From: Hippopus hippopus
Taxonomy: Eukaryota > Mollusca > Bivalvia > Cardiida > Cardiidae
Reading direction: 5' to 3'
NCBI GenBank assembly: GCA_946811185.2
Contig: OX328096.1
Span: forward strand, 40,250,011-40,314,010
Length of the DNA stretch: 64,000 nucleotides
In this document: piece after piece, positions 20,100-35,000 of the stretch
Layout: every line of letters begins with the position of its first letter
Numbering within the stretch: the stretch's first letter is position 1
The notes under the pieces: generated by a model
What the model was told of the DNA's origin: nothing
What the model saw: only the letters and a program-made list of their open reading frames with translations
The model's database searches: none
Translations under genes and position numbers: made by a program

Positions 20100-23000
20100 C
20101 TAAAATATATAAAAAGTTCAAAATTGAAATCTCCCTAAATTCTTGGTGTTTCTACAAAAGCACACTAAAGATCAAATTCTACCTGTACTTATGCACAGTT
20201 AACCCTTTCCCACACAATCCCGAGTTTTAACTACCCTGACAAAGTAGGCCTTTGAAAACATTGTGGGAAAAGAAGTTGCTGGTAACAAACATTTTCTTCT
20301 TTTCCAACAATGTGTTTTACCGTAGGACAAAAGTAGTTAATGTGAGCTGGATTTGATTTGTCATCTGCAAATGCTTTGAATTTTGCTATTTGGTACAGCG
20401 TTAAGGTCAACTTGAAATTATCAGACAGAAGGAATCTTGGAATGTGTACTGAAAATCTACAGTGAACTTAATGTAGATGATAAATGTAAAGCCTCTTTAC
20501 TTCTTCTATGACTGTTTAGATGCATTAACAGCATAAAAAGTCTCCAAGTAAGCATATTGAGACTTCTTACATCATAAATGTTTTAAAGACTTCTAACTTT
20601 CAATTGGAAATAGTTCCAACTGTTTCATGGTTGTTACATTTTTCCTTTTTGTCATTGTTGAAAGGGATGGTAGTTAAATGACATTATCACGGAGAAAAAA
20701 GAAGCAACTGTACACAACAAAAAAGCTGAGATAAAACAAAGCTGAATGTGACCATGCATGACAGAAGACCAATAGATACCATCAGACTGAAATGCCATTG
20801 CCCAAGACCCTTGTTGTTGTTGATCATTTCGAAAACCCAAAAATTTCGATATGCAAATAGAAAAAAAAAAGAAATGGACCAACACATAGCCCTCACCAGC
20901 CCTTCTCGTTTTGTTGCAAGAATGTCTGACCACTATGGATCAACAACTTTAAAACTTAACCTTTATTTAATTAATCTGAAATACCAGTATTGACTATTAC
21001 AAAAATAAATTCATTAGATTTGGATTGGCTTAACTCTTTACCAAACGACAAAATTTTAGACTTGTCCAAATTGAAAACATTTGCAGACAACAAAGTAAAT
21101 GTGACTTGAAAATTGAAATTCGTATTGGGAAGGGTAGAAAACATTGTGGGAAAAGGAGAAAATGCTGGTTACCAGCATTTTCTCCTTTTCGAACAATGTT
21201 TTCAAAAGGCCTCTTTCTCAGGGTCGTTAAAAGTCGGGATTGTGTGGTAAAGAGTTAACATGACAAAAAGTGATAATAGAACAGCAGAACGTCTAGGGCA
21301 ACATCAGACTGCTTGAAGGTGCAGGCTGATCTTGCTTTACTTTCTCCTCAAAACATGTCAACAATCATGAACCGCAAGACAAGAGTTCAAGTACCGGTAA
21401 CGGCTTATATTAAGCATGCTCTTAGGATGGAAATATTAAATGGGTGGAGGGGAATGCAAGAATATGGACAATGGTACGTGTAATGACAGATGTATACTTT
21501 ACTGCAACAAGAGGACCATCATGGTCCTATATCGCTCACCTGAGTACAAGCAGTAAAGGTCTAGAATGAAGATAAATACCAAATATCGAGGTTCAAGGCC
21601 AAATGATAACAAAACAAGAATGGCAAATTGTTGCAAGATATGCCTGTCTCACCGCCAGTTGTCAAGGAGGTATAATAATCGCAAAGGGCAGGTAATGCAA
21701 CAAACATGTTTACCAAGTCTCAAGTCAATTTGACTTGAGACTTCAAAGTTCCGTTCCGGACAAGCAAGAAACACTGTAAAAATGAAGATCAAAGTGGAAT
21801 TACTCAAAATCAGCGCTCGGCAGAGTTATTGTTCTTGCGCACTGTACTCGCTAATATTGCAACAAACATGCATACCAAGTTTGAAGTCGTTCTGACTTGA
21901 GATGACAAAGTTCTATTCCCGACAAGCACTAAATGCTGTAAAAAAGACGATCAAAGGGAAATAACTCAAAGACAGCAAGAGGTAGAGTTACAATTCTTGT
22001 GCACTGCACTTCCACATATTGCAACAAATAAGCATACCTTATTTCAAGTCATTCCTACTTAAGATGAGAAAGTTTTGCTCTGGACAAGCAAGAAATGCTA
22101 TAAAAATTAAGGTCAAAGGGGGAATAACTCAAAATTCGTGCTAGGAAGAGTTATGGTTCTTGTGCACTGCACTCCGTAATTTTTCAACAATCATGCATAC
22201 CTAATTTGAAGATGTTCAGGCTAGAGATGACAAAGTTATATTCCGGACAAGAAGAAAATGCTGTAAAAATGACGATGAAAGGGAAATAACTCATAGACAG
22301 TATGAGGTAGAGTTATGGTTCTTTCACACTGCACTCCGTATTATTGCAACAACTACAAAAGCCAAGATTTAAGTCAATCGGACTGGAGATGACAAAGTTA
22401 TGCTCCAGACAAAGAACTATTCTAAAGAACTTCCTAATTCAAGGACAAATAACTCCAGTCGTTCTGGTCCAATTACACCCACAATCGAACTCATCTGAGA
22501 TCTTATGGTCATAAGTATTTTGACCAAGTTTGATGCTGATTGGTTAAAAATTGTAGATGCAAGAGTGTAAACAAAGTCAAATATAGCAACTTTTCTAATT
22601 CAAGGGCAAATAACTCCAGTTGTTCTAGTCAGATTACACCCATAATCGAACTCATCCTAGATCTTATGGTCATATATATTTTGACCAAGTTTGGTGCTGA
22701 TTGGTTAATAATTGTAGATGCTACAGTGTAAACAGTCAAATATAGCAATTTTTCTAATTCAAGGACAAATAACTCCAGTTGTTCTGGTCAGATTACACCC
22801 ATAATCGAACTCATCTGAGATCTTATGGTCATATATATTTTGACCAAGTTTGGTGCTGATTGGTTGATATTTGTAGATGCTAGAGTGTAAACAAAGTCAA
22901 ATATAGCAATTTTTCTAATTCAAGGACAAATAACTCCAGTTCTTCTAGTCCGATTACACCCATAATCGAACTCATCCGAGATCTTATGGTCATATATATT

Positions 23001-26000
23001 TTGACCAAGTTTGGTGCTGATTGGTTGATATTTGTAGATGCTAGAGTGTAAACAAAGTCAAATATAGCAATTTTTCTAATTCAAGGGCAAATAACTCCAG
23101 TTGTTCTGGTCCGATTACACCCATAATCGAACTCATCCGAGATCTTATGGTCAAATATATTTTGACTAAGTTTGGTGCTGATTGGTTAGTATTTGTAGAT
23201 GCTAGAGTGTAAACAAAGAAATGTGAACGAACAGACGACGGATGCCGATGGACGGTGAGTGATCCCAATAGCTTCGTGCTCAGATGAACTAAAAACATAG
23301 GTCAAGACTTTTCATTTACACAGAGTGAAAAAAATTTAAAAACATGACTGCTTTCTCACCATGTATGAAAAAAAAAAAAATCAGATTATGGTACAAAATA
23401 ATGTTATATCAGTATTTCATATCATATTTGAAGCCTTTGAGTTTGTGTGCCACAAAAACCCCAAAGAGATGGACAATGCGAACTATTTCTATAGGTGAAA
23501 AAGATCTATGTATGTACTTTAATTTCAAAGCTATCATCTTAATATTTTATAAAATCAGATTACCACTCAACAGAGCAAATTTAAGATCAGATTGCACATT
23601 CAGTGCAGTCCCACTGTAATGTCCACAAGTATAATTAGCATAACAATCTAAGGGTTAAGCAAAACAAAAAGAACAGCCTCTACACATAAGTCAACTTTTC
23701 AATGGAGTTTTCATAAAGAAATTACAGATTTAAATAAAAAGTGAGGTTTCAGTTTTGCCTTTGAAAGAAAGACCATGTCCTTCTTCTTTGGTTTTTAAAA
23801 AATCATACCGTTTTTAAAAAATCTCATATATAACTCTTTTTATACAAGTACATGCATATGATGATAGCTTTGAAAATGACAAAGAGGTAATGCTGTAAGA
23901 GTGACATAGAACAAGCACATAAGGTATTAAACATTAGCTTTGACTAACATGAGGATGCAACATTGATGTCAGTGCTTCAGAGCAATAGGGTAAGAAAGGA
24001 TTTTCCTATATCTTTGGAAAAAAATAAAAGCAAATGGGTATCTACATACAATAGTTTACCTCTCCTGTCTGGATTCAAAATGCAAAGACAAAGAGCTTAG
24101 AAATCTTTTGTTTGAAAAATATTTCCTTAAATATAATATGCAGCATTTATTTTGCCAATTTGGATTAGTTATAAGATTAGTAACACAAACAGGTATGTGA
24201 AAACTAGTATTTTGATTACTGGTACCATGTTAAAATACAAGTATCTACTAATTCTTTCTATTTTTCTTTTCTGAAAAAGAGTAACTATGAAATTGTTCTC
24301 ATTACGTGAAAGAAATTATGTAAGGCTAAGTAAATGTTTTTTTTGGGTTAAATTTTCAAGCTGATACATTTAACGCAAAGAAGACAAAATCAAAAACGGT
24401 AAAGTTAAAAAATTGGTTACCCAGGTTGACTGAACCAAGACAGTTGCAGCTGCCAGACTTGTTTTACAAAAATTTCTTAATAAAAACAAGTAAATGTTAA
24501 CCATGAGTAAGCTGCACTAGCTTAAGTCTGCAAATAAGCATTCAACAACATCCACTTTTAATTAAATATAATCAACATTCAAGTACTAAGGGTTCCTCTT
24601 GCATGACACTCTTCCCCATCACTGGGAAGGTGAATGTCAAGTTACATCAATAATTCAAAATATTTCATTGTAGGCACTCAATATGGACAAAATCTGACAA
24701 GAAACCTGAGCATATTCCTGAACTATTAGAAGTACAACACATGAAAAATTCTAGCATCATTTACAGGAAAATCTACCAACCTCTTGTCCGAGCTCCCTTA
24801 ATCTGGTTTTATATTTGTCAATTTTGGCATCTTGGTCTGTTAATAGGACCAACAAATCTTCTTGCTCTTTCTTCAGTGTTTCTAATTCATCAATTATTGC
24901 ACTTTTTTCACTATCCTTCTTCTTTATTTCTTCTTCCAATTTCTGAAAGGCAGGACAATCTATGTAAGTTTCTATTTTCAGTAAGAATTTGAAAAAAAAT
25001 CTTAAAGATACATCTTTACAGCCTGAGAATAAACAATCACTGTTCAAACTTACAGTGTGTAGAATCTAGTTAGCTGTGTAAACATAGATAAAAAATCGAT
25101 ACAAGGTGTATGGGATAAAGAAACGCAATGGATTTTCCTTTGATTTAAAACGGAAACTGTGGTTGTAATGTCTAGGGATAGTCTCCAGAGAATGAAATGC
25201 ATTTTCTATCCGCCGTAATCTGTGCAACTTTCCAACCATCAGGGGCAACATTTGGCACAAAATACAAGAATGATTATATGTTCATAAAAGATAAAATTGG
25301 TTAAAAAACTGGATGAAAATGAGTATAGATGTATCTTTTAGCATAACACCTTTTCACTGAAAGAGACAAACATCCCTGTAATACTAAGTGGCAAACTAGT
25401 GATGATCCTTTTCAAACAGATAACAATGATACAGACAATCTATACATAATTTTAAAAGGTTTGATACCAGAAAAAAAAAATCAATACAATGTAAAACAAC
25501 TTTTTTTTATAAATATATATATATTTTTTTCACTCATGCCAATACAACAGATAATTTACCACATGATTTTAATGTTGTATAAAATATTACTTAAGTAAAT
25601 ATAATGGGTTGCAGTGTAAAATTCAGGATTTTCATTTCATGGGATATCTGGGTATGCACAATAAAATGTGGGGAACAAGTGATTTTTTTAAGGAAGATAT
25701 ATATTTGCTTGCTACTGTAGTCAGGTCGGCAAAAATCACTATTTCAGACAAAGTAAGAGTTTGTCAGTAGGCCCCACCCACACATGTACAAATTGCTTAC
25801 CCAATACCATCATACTCAAGAAACACTGTTGTTTACATCAGAATACATGGCGTATCAATGCTGTAAACTAACTGAAGGCTTGTTATTGGAATTTTCAGAC
25901 TTGATTTTGTTGGACCAATCACGCCTTATAATAGTTTTCTGGAGGGACAATGGCTTATCAATAGTGTAATTTTCACAATGCCCTGGCCTAGATAAAACAC

Positions 26001-29000
26001 TGGAGTCAAGGGAAAGACCCTGCTTGTAATGGAAATGTTAAATTCTAACTTAATCATATCTTCCTCTTTACAATCTCATGATGCAATTCTGTTTTCTGGC
26101 AGATTAACATAGAGATATTTTTTAACATAAATACAAAGGGATACATTGTTAAATACTTTATTTATATAATTCCATACATATACAGTGTGTAATCTAGCAT
26201 ACGATCTATCAGAATAAAGACATGATCTCTAATGATACTGTAGATTTGCAAATTAAGCAATAAAAACACTCCACATAGTTATGAAAAGTAGTAGTGCAAC
26301 AATACACAAAGTTATACGAGTGTTACTCTGGCAAAAGTAGGCTTAGTGCATCTCCATGATGCATTATACCAAGCAAGACATCATAAAATAATGGATCCAT
26401 AACACTCGTTTTGTTTTACAACTGATGGAATAATGAGGTAGACTTGTCCTTTGACAAGCAGAAAATTGACTGATAGAAAAAAACTTAGACCAAGGTCAGC
26501 CTGGACTGCACAGGTTGACCTGGGTCTATACTTTTTACAGGTGCATTGTACTCTCATTTTAACAGAGCATGACTTGTATACATTGTATATATATATCAAA
26601 TTCTCATACATCTGTAACACAGGTGAACAGAAAACAACTCCCAAGAATTAAACCATTACAAGTGACAAGGAGGACAAATATTTAAAGGAAAATTTCGTTT
26701 TTAATGTAAACTCAGTCCAAAAAGTGAAATTAGTCAAAAACTGAGGTGTAAATAGCTATATCTGTAACAGGCTGATACTGAACCTGACTCTGTAACGTTG
26801 ACTTACATTTATTCTATCTATCAAATTGAGGTTTTCTTCATTGGCCTTTTTCACTCTCTCTTGTAAAGAATTCTTTTCCTCTCCTAATTGTGTAAGTTCG
26901 TCATTTATTGCAGCAAGTCTTGCTTCTAGCTCTGCTGAATTATTGTTAGTAGGAATAGATTGCTGAAAGGCAACAAATTAAATCTTATAGCTAGAGCTCT
27001 GAAAGTATGGATATTTCCAATCTGAAATGAAAATCAAGATATCAGATTTTAGAAGGTGCTTTAGACTTAAAAATAGGGAATACTGCAGATCCAACATCAG
27101 ACTGCACAGTCTGACCTTCACCCTTTACCAAACAGTCCTGGGTTTTCACAACCCTGAGAAAGAAGCCTTCTGAAAATGCTGGTAACCAGCATTTTCTCCT
27201 TTTCCCACAATGTTTTCCACTCTTCCCAAAACAAATTTCAATTTTTGAGTCACATTAATTTTGTTGTCTGCAAATGCTTCCAGTTTGGACTAGTCTAAAA
27301 TTATGTCGTTTGGTAAAGAGTTGATCTACACTATCATCATATGCAAAATTGTGCTTGGCTCTTTGTTGGTTATGCTTTAGTTAGAATACAAACTGGTAAA
27401 AATAACAAAAGCATATGAATTGATCAACCCTTATGGTCTTCATTCAGAAAGTGCCACGTGCAGTAAATGAAAAATACATTTTCACCCGTAGAGATGATCC
27501 AAATAATATAATGTCAGGGGTTTTTTCTGTAAAAAATGTCAAACAAAATGACAGATAGTGTAGATCCAAGATCTGAGATCCCTATTTGCCACATGATCCT
27601 AGCCTAAAAGTGTCTACAAAAGCAATAATAGTTGTATTTGGTATTCTCTGTGTAAAATCAATGTAACCCACATTTTCATCTGACTAATGGTTATGTGCAA
27701 GATTCTTCTAAAAAAATTTCATTTAGCAGTTTTAGCCATTAACAGTCACTGAACCTTTATGATCTAAATCCAAAAAATCCACATAAGCTAGAGAAGTTAC
27801 TTCTGAAATTTGAGTATAAATGGCTCAACAGTTTTTGAGTAAAGAAGATCTATGAAATGTTTATATTTACTTTTACCTTCAGACTTGCCTATACTGAAAG
27901 CATTTACAGACAACAAATGTTGCTCAAAGAAAAAGAAATTTATTTACTAGAAATAGGTGTGTCAGAGACACAGATGACCCCGCTAAATGGTATTGGTCAC
28001 AGGTATGTCATATGAGAGAATCAGTAGGTATTACAGAAAATTGTTGTTTTTGGATAACAGCTTAGACAGGGTTAAGAAGGTTTGTTATATATATAGCCAA
28101 GCAGATAAAAGATTATTTATACCTGATAATAAAATTGAGGACTGGTCCAAGTTGAAAGCAATATGCAGACAATAAATTATATGGTTTGTATTGCATATGG
28201 TAGAAAACTTTGTGAGAAAAAGATGAAAATGCTGGTTTTGAGCATTAACTTCTTTTTATTCAGCGTTTTCCTTAATTTTTCAACTGAGGGTTACTTATAC
28301 TCAGGATTATGAAGATCTTAACTTGAGGAATGAGAGTGAGAAATATAGCAATAATAATTATTTTGTTGGACTTCCTCTATGAGACAGGAACAAATTGGAT
28401 CAAATATTATCACACTGGACTATAGTTGAAGGGTAGGTTGCAGCCTCAATATTCTCTGGCATAGTTCTTTGGATGAGTCTTTTTAAAAACCAAAACTGTA
28501 TCTTCATATCACAATTCTGCTGAGCAGGATGTAAAACTGGGTTGAACAGTCAATTTAAACATTTGACCTTCAACTGTGACCTTGACCTTGGGCGTATCAA
28601 AACAAACTTTTCGCATGACACTAGTACTAGTTAAGGAGAACAAGTGTGCAAAGTTTTTTTGAAATCCATTGATAAATGTAGAAGTTAAGCGCCGGACAAG
28701 GTCAATTTAAACATTTGACCTTCAACTGTGACCTTGACCTTGGGTGTATCGAAACAAACTTTTCGCATGACACTAGTACTTGTTTAGGAGGACAAGTGTG
28801 CGAAGTTTTTTTGAAATCCATTGATAAATGTAGAAGTTATGCTCCGGACAAGGTCAATTTAAACATTTGACCTTCAACTGTGACCTTGACCTTGGGTGTA
28901 TCAAAACAGACATTTCACATGACACTAGTACTTGTTAAGGAGAACAAGTGTGCAAAGTTTTTTTTGAAATCCATTGATAAATGTAGAAGTTATGCTCCGG

Positions 29001-32000
29001 ACAAGGTCAATTTAAACATTTGACCTTCAACTGTGACCTTGACCTTGGGCGTATCGAAACAAACTTTTCGCATGACACTAGTACTTGTTAAGGAGAACAA
29101 GTGTGCAAAATTATTTTGAAATCCATTAATAAATGTAGAAGTTATGCTCCGGACAAGAATTGGACACACACACACTAATGCACACACGCACTAACACACT
29201 AACACACACAGACGGACACAGGTAACTCTATATGCCCTTCCGCCATTTCATGGCATAAAAATATGGCATGGGCATAAAAACAATACTATAATAACAGTAT
29301 GAGGGCTGTTCGGAAATTATTGAGACAATGTATGTTTTGAGAGTGAAACTTAACATATGTACATACAATTTTCCATAAACATGAAGTAACCTTTAATATA
29401 TTGAGACCTAAATGAAATCTGTATTAATTACCCATTATAATTGTATATCATCTAAAATCAACAAGAGGGATGAGTAACAGGAGCACGCGGTAAAAATGAG
29501 TTAGTTCAAATAAATCGCACTTGAATAAAAGCTTGAATAATATTAAAATAGCGGCGAAAAGTCAATTAAAATGATGCCATATACGCTACGTTATTCTGTC
29601 GAATTTCCGGTGAAGTTTCATAAAGTTCATGTAATAGATAAACAAGTTTTGACCATTTTCTGGAAGTTCGTGCTACCAAAGAAACAGCGACAAAATGGAT
29701 AACGACGTAAAGGCGGGGCAGCGAGCTTACATAAAGTTTTGCGTCGAGCTTGGAAAAACCCCTATTGAAACAAAAGAGATGTTAAAACATGACACGGAGC
29801 GGAAGAGGCCTGTCTCGGGCTCTTGTTTATCGGTGGCACAATTGGTTTGTGAAAGATGCATCATCTCTGTACATCACAAAAGGAGGTGGGGACCGACGAT
29901 CATCGACGTCTTTCCACATGTCAAGTCCCAGTTGAGAGGTACAAGATTCAATAATTCAGTGAATTGAAGACTGCGGCACTAAATGTGGTGAGGTAATTAG
30001 ATAGTGAATGATGTAAAACTGTAAGACAAATGGGCGCAGCGACATATGAAGTTAGATTGAACGGTTTTATTTTGAAAAGGAATGACATGCAATGGTGTAA
30101 ACGCAAGGTAATGTTGATAGGACGTCATGTTCAAAACGCCGTTGTGCTCCAGACGAGCAAGGTGGTATATTTCCGACAGGCCCCAACACTTATACAGAAG
30201 ACCCAGCGGCCTGATATTTGGCATGTATAAAGTAATAAAGTATATGTTATCTGTTATGAGATATTTCGTTTGTATGTCTTAACATTCTCATATAATAAGT
30301 GTTGTCTCAAAAATTTTCGAACAGCCCTCGTATAATTAAACAATTTGATTTTGAATTTTACATACCACATTTTGTATCTGTGACTGTAAGTTGGAATATG
30401 CTGTATTTAAATTGGTTAATTCTGCCTCTTTGTTTGATGTAACAACACGGAGTGCATGTAACTCGGAGTTCAATTTATTCACAGTTTGTTGTAACACAGC
30501 TATTTCACTAGGATTGTTTTCTTTATTTTCATCATTTATCTCCAACGATGCATTCACACGTGCCTCAGCCACAGTCAAATCTGTTTTCTAAAAGATATAA
30601 ATAAATAAAATCTATTGAAATCCAGAAATGTGATATGAAGGGTTAAGAAAACGTATTGCACCCCTCCAACAAACATCGACTGCCATTGAGTCTTTACAAA
30701 GCACCAAAATTTTGGACTTGTCCAAGACCAAAAAAACTGCAGAAAACAAGTCAAACATGGTTGAATTAATTGCATCTGTCTTTGAAAGGCTAGAAAACCT
30801 TGTAGGAAAAGGAGAAAATGCTAGTAACCAGCATTTTCTGCTTTTCCCACAATGTTTTCAAAAGCCCCTTTCCTCAAGATCAATTAAAGTTTGGATTGTG
30901 TGATACAGGGTTACAGTACTACCTGGACACCATTACACATTTTAGCAAACTCTTTCATGTGTGGTGCTTCACAGCTTAACTGCAAAACCTGAGGGGGTGT
31001 AATGCATCTGTGTGATGCTTTATAACAAGCAAGTCATCACATAAACACGGATCCATAAAATGAATCATGAGGTACAAAGATCCTTTGACAAGCAGAAAAT
31101 TTTAAAAAAGCAAACACATTAGACCCATGTCATACCTGTGAGGACTGCACAGGCTGACATCGTTGGATACTTTTAACAGATGCATTAAACCCTCTTTTCA
31201 TATATCATGGCCCATAATTAATTTTTTATTTAGTAAGATCTACTGAGGACTTTTGTGGAGCTATTGCAACCACTGAAAGTATTCAGATAGAGACAAAACT
31301 GGAAATGCCACTAACTGCAACTAATAAAAGCTCTAGGTCTATTGGACCAAGATTTCACCCTAATACTTTATACTGTACATCTAAATATACCATTTCAACC
31401 CAAGGCTTAAATGAGAGTCTTTGTTAAAGTCAACTGTGCGATACTAGAGAACAAATTTTATGTACAATGCATTATACCAAATACCATAGCTCTAGGCCTT
31501 ATTTACCCAGACAAGAAGCTCTTTCATTGACTGAATGGTATTTTACATTCAACATTAGTTCAGTCATGTCACAGTCACATCAAATTTATTCATGCTTTTG
31601 TTGCTTTCACTAGCTAGTACTAAGCTAGAGCTCTGATGTGCCTTGCCCATGGAAACTCACAGAAAAAAAAACCCAGCCATCAAGTGAGAAATGAACCCAG
31701 AGCCTTCAGGCTACAAAGCCTACAGCTTTATAACTGAACCAAGCAGCTCTTTCAAGTAATCATATAACACCTGTCACACCTAGAACAGGCCATCACTGAC
31801 CGCATGGACATGAATAAATTTTACAAGGACCTACTACAGCATGCTACATACACTGTAACCCTGTTAGAATGAACTTTACTGAAATGCTGACCCTACTGTA
31901 ACGCAGCTGTCCTATGGCTCCCAGAACTTTGGAGGGGTGGGGGGAATGGGGGTCGGTTTCACTATTTTCGAGTCTGATCCGAATCCACCATGACGCTGAT

Positions 32001-35000
32001 AAGAATGCTCAATGTGAAAAAAAACAAAAAAACTACTTATTGACCAAATACTGATGTTAAATCGATACCATGCACAAAATGTGACAATTTTCACCTTACC
32101 TTGTTGATTATTTTCATCACCTATGGCTGCGCAAATTGGTCGCCAGCAGTTGGGGAGGGATTGGCGAGATATTTTTTTACCCCAAACATAATGCTGTAGT
32201 CAATTGTGGCTCCCAACTACAGCACTATAGAGGGTTCCACTGTAGTATTAATGTTTTATGCTTTGTGGTTTCGAGTAAGTTCCACAAATATTTATCAATA
32301 CACTTCCATGAAAAAATCTGACTTCTGGGACAGTGCTATCTTTAACTCAAGGACAAAATTTTGAACAGCTTTGATAAAGACTCACTACATCCATGCTATT
32401 TACAGAAACAAGATGATTTTCTAAGTTTTCCATATAGAGATCGATAGAGCACAGCCAATCCAAACATAGTTAGAAAGTCCCCTCCAGTGATCATTCGAAC
32501 AATCCTTGTACATATATGCAGTGTTTCTCTCAGCTTCAAATTTTTGAGGGTCATTTGTGACCCCAACTCCTAATTTTTACCGTTTCATAAACTCTAAATA
32601 TAAATAATCATGGCATACGAAATCTTCTCTCTCTGCATATATGAACCTTACTTTGCCTCTTAGTATATCGGCTCGACGTCATGGTGTGCATTATAAACCA
32701 TTGTTTTGATTAAACTGATATTTTTTGGTTGCGTCAGAAAAGATACACAAGATGAATTTCAGTGCGTCAGCAAAGAAATCATTGAGTCAAAAAACACTGT
32801 GTATGTACATCAAGTTTCAAAACAACTTGACATCTTGTTATGGAGAAAAAATATCTTTGTCTGATTCAAATCACTAGTGGCAAAATAGTTCTAATGACTA
32901 AAATAATACAAACAAAATTCATTTCTTTTAGTTTTTGTTGTGAATACTTACTAATTTGTCTATATGTGAATCTTTTTCTGTTAATTGTAAGTTTAATTTC
33001 TGTATGTTTTCATTTAATTTTTTTATTTCATCTTCCTTCTCGTCATCTACCTGTTTGGATCCCCCTGGAATTCAAAGAAAAACCTTTTCACATTCATATA
33101 AACAGATGAATCACACTGTAAACCTCCCACAAAAAATTTTCAGCATGTAACTCTGACAACATCCTTGTATGTTTGAATGGTGTTCTACACCTCTTTCAGC
33201 AGGTTTTTATTTTAATCACAATAACAGCTGACTTATGTGTTTCCAAGGTTTTAGAAGTAATAGGGTAGTGTAGTGTGTTGCCTTATTACAGGTAACTTGC
33301 ATGATATCATGGCAGCCAGAACATCTCAACAGTCTGCAAAAGCAACTAAATTCACTCTTTGTGACAAAAGAAATAATAACGCTTTTTCAAAACAGGCATC
33401 CCATTAACCTATCCATGATCTTCGAGTCATATTCTTTTGCATAAAACTAACCCTTTTCCGTTTTTTCTTCTTTGATTACTTGTCATTTTTAAATCATCAA
33501 GATCAATCATTCTGACTTCTGACTGTTTTGACTTAGTTGGATTATTTTTGACAAGGATTCTATATTTTTTCTACAATAACAAGCAACTGCTCCTTCTCTA
33601 TTAATCTTTTGTTGTTCTGCACAACTTGCGCTTTTGCTGACAGTGTGGATCAACCAAGATCAGGCTGCATCTTGGATCTACACATTCCGATACAATAATT
33701 TCATTCCTGCACAAATAACTTTAAAATCACAGTATTTGGGATTTTAGCCATTAGCTGAAATTTTTAGTTAATGATTAAGCAGTTATAGGGTTAATCTTTT
33801 CACAAGCTGCAAGGATTCTACAGTGTGTAAACTTTGGTAAGAAATTATATATGAGACTTTTTTCCTCAACAACATACATGAAGTATACTGAAATCTACTT
33901 GCTGTGTTAGCCAATCTATATCAAATGAATTCGAGTTTTTATGTTGTAACTAACAGAAAAAACTAGAAGCATTTGACTTTTATAAAATCTAGTACCAAGT
34001 GATCTTTTTACCTTTTGTAGCCTTTAAAAGAGCATTCTGGTCCTTTAACTGCTGAACTTGCTGAGTAAGTTCCTCTAGTTGTTTACAGGACAAGTCATAT
34101 TTCGACTGTATGGATTCTAACTGACCTTGGGTCTCCCTCAAACGACCATCCTACAAAACATACAGACACAGACTAGAGTCTCAAACCAATACAATGACAA
34201 AATGATAACTCCATCAAGATAAATCCAATCTGCCCTACATTCAAGAATCACATTGCCTTACGCAGACAACAATTTTCTTCTTAAAATAAAAGAAAATTCA
34301 CAGAATGAACACTTTATGAAAGTAAAGTAATTGCAAAAAATGTGCTTCCATTAGCCCAAATGTTGCAAAAATTCAACTTCTCAAATTCAAAACACTTACA
34401 CCTATTACCAATTATTCCCATGTTTTCATGACCGTGAGGATAAAGCCTTTTGAACATAATGTGGGAAAAAGAGAAAATGCTTGTTATCAGCATTCTCTCC
34501 TTTTCCCACAGTGTCTTCTAATTTATGAAAAATAAATCCAATTCATTTCTTTGAAAATGAAAAAAAAAAAAAAGGTGGTTAGGTCAAGTTTTCTACTCTC
34601 TGAGAGACAAATTCAATCAATTTGGCTACACTTGTAATATGCAAATGATTTCAATTAACTCTTCACCACAAAATCTTAAGTTTTTCTAGACCCTGAAGAA
34701 GGGGCCTTTTGAAAACATTGTGGGAAAAGAATAAAATGCTTGTAACCATCATTTTCTTCTTTTCCCACAATGTTTTCTACCCTTTGAAGACAATTTTTCT
34801 CTAGTAAGTAAATTTGATCATTATGTGGTCTGAAAGTGCTTTTAATGTGGGCAAGTCTAAAATTTTGTCATTTCATAAAATGTTAAAAAGACTAAAATTT
34901 TGCCTAGAGTTAATTCTGACAACACACTAAATAATAACTTTATGCAACTTCCAACTACATGTACACGGAAAATATATTTACCTGTTCCTGTATTAAATCT

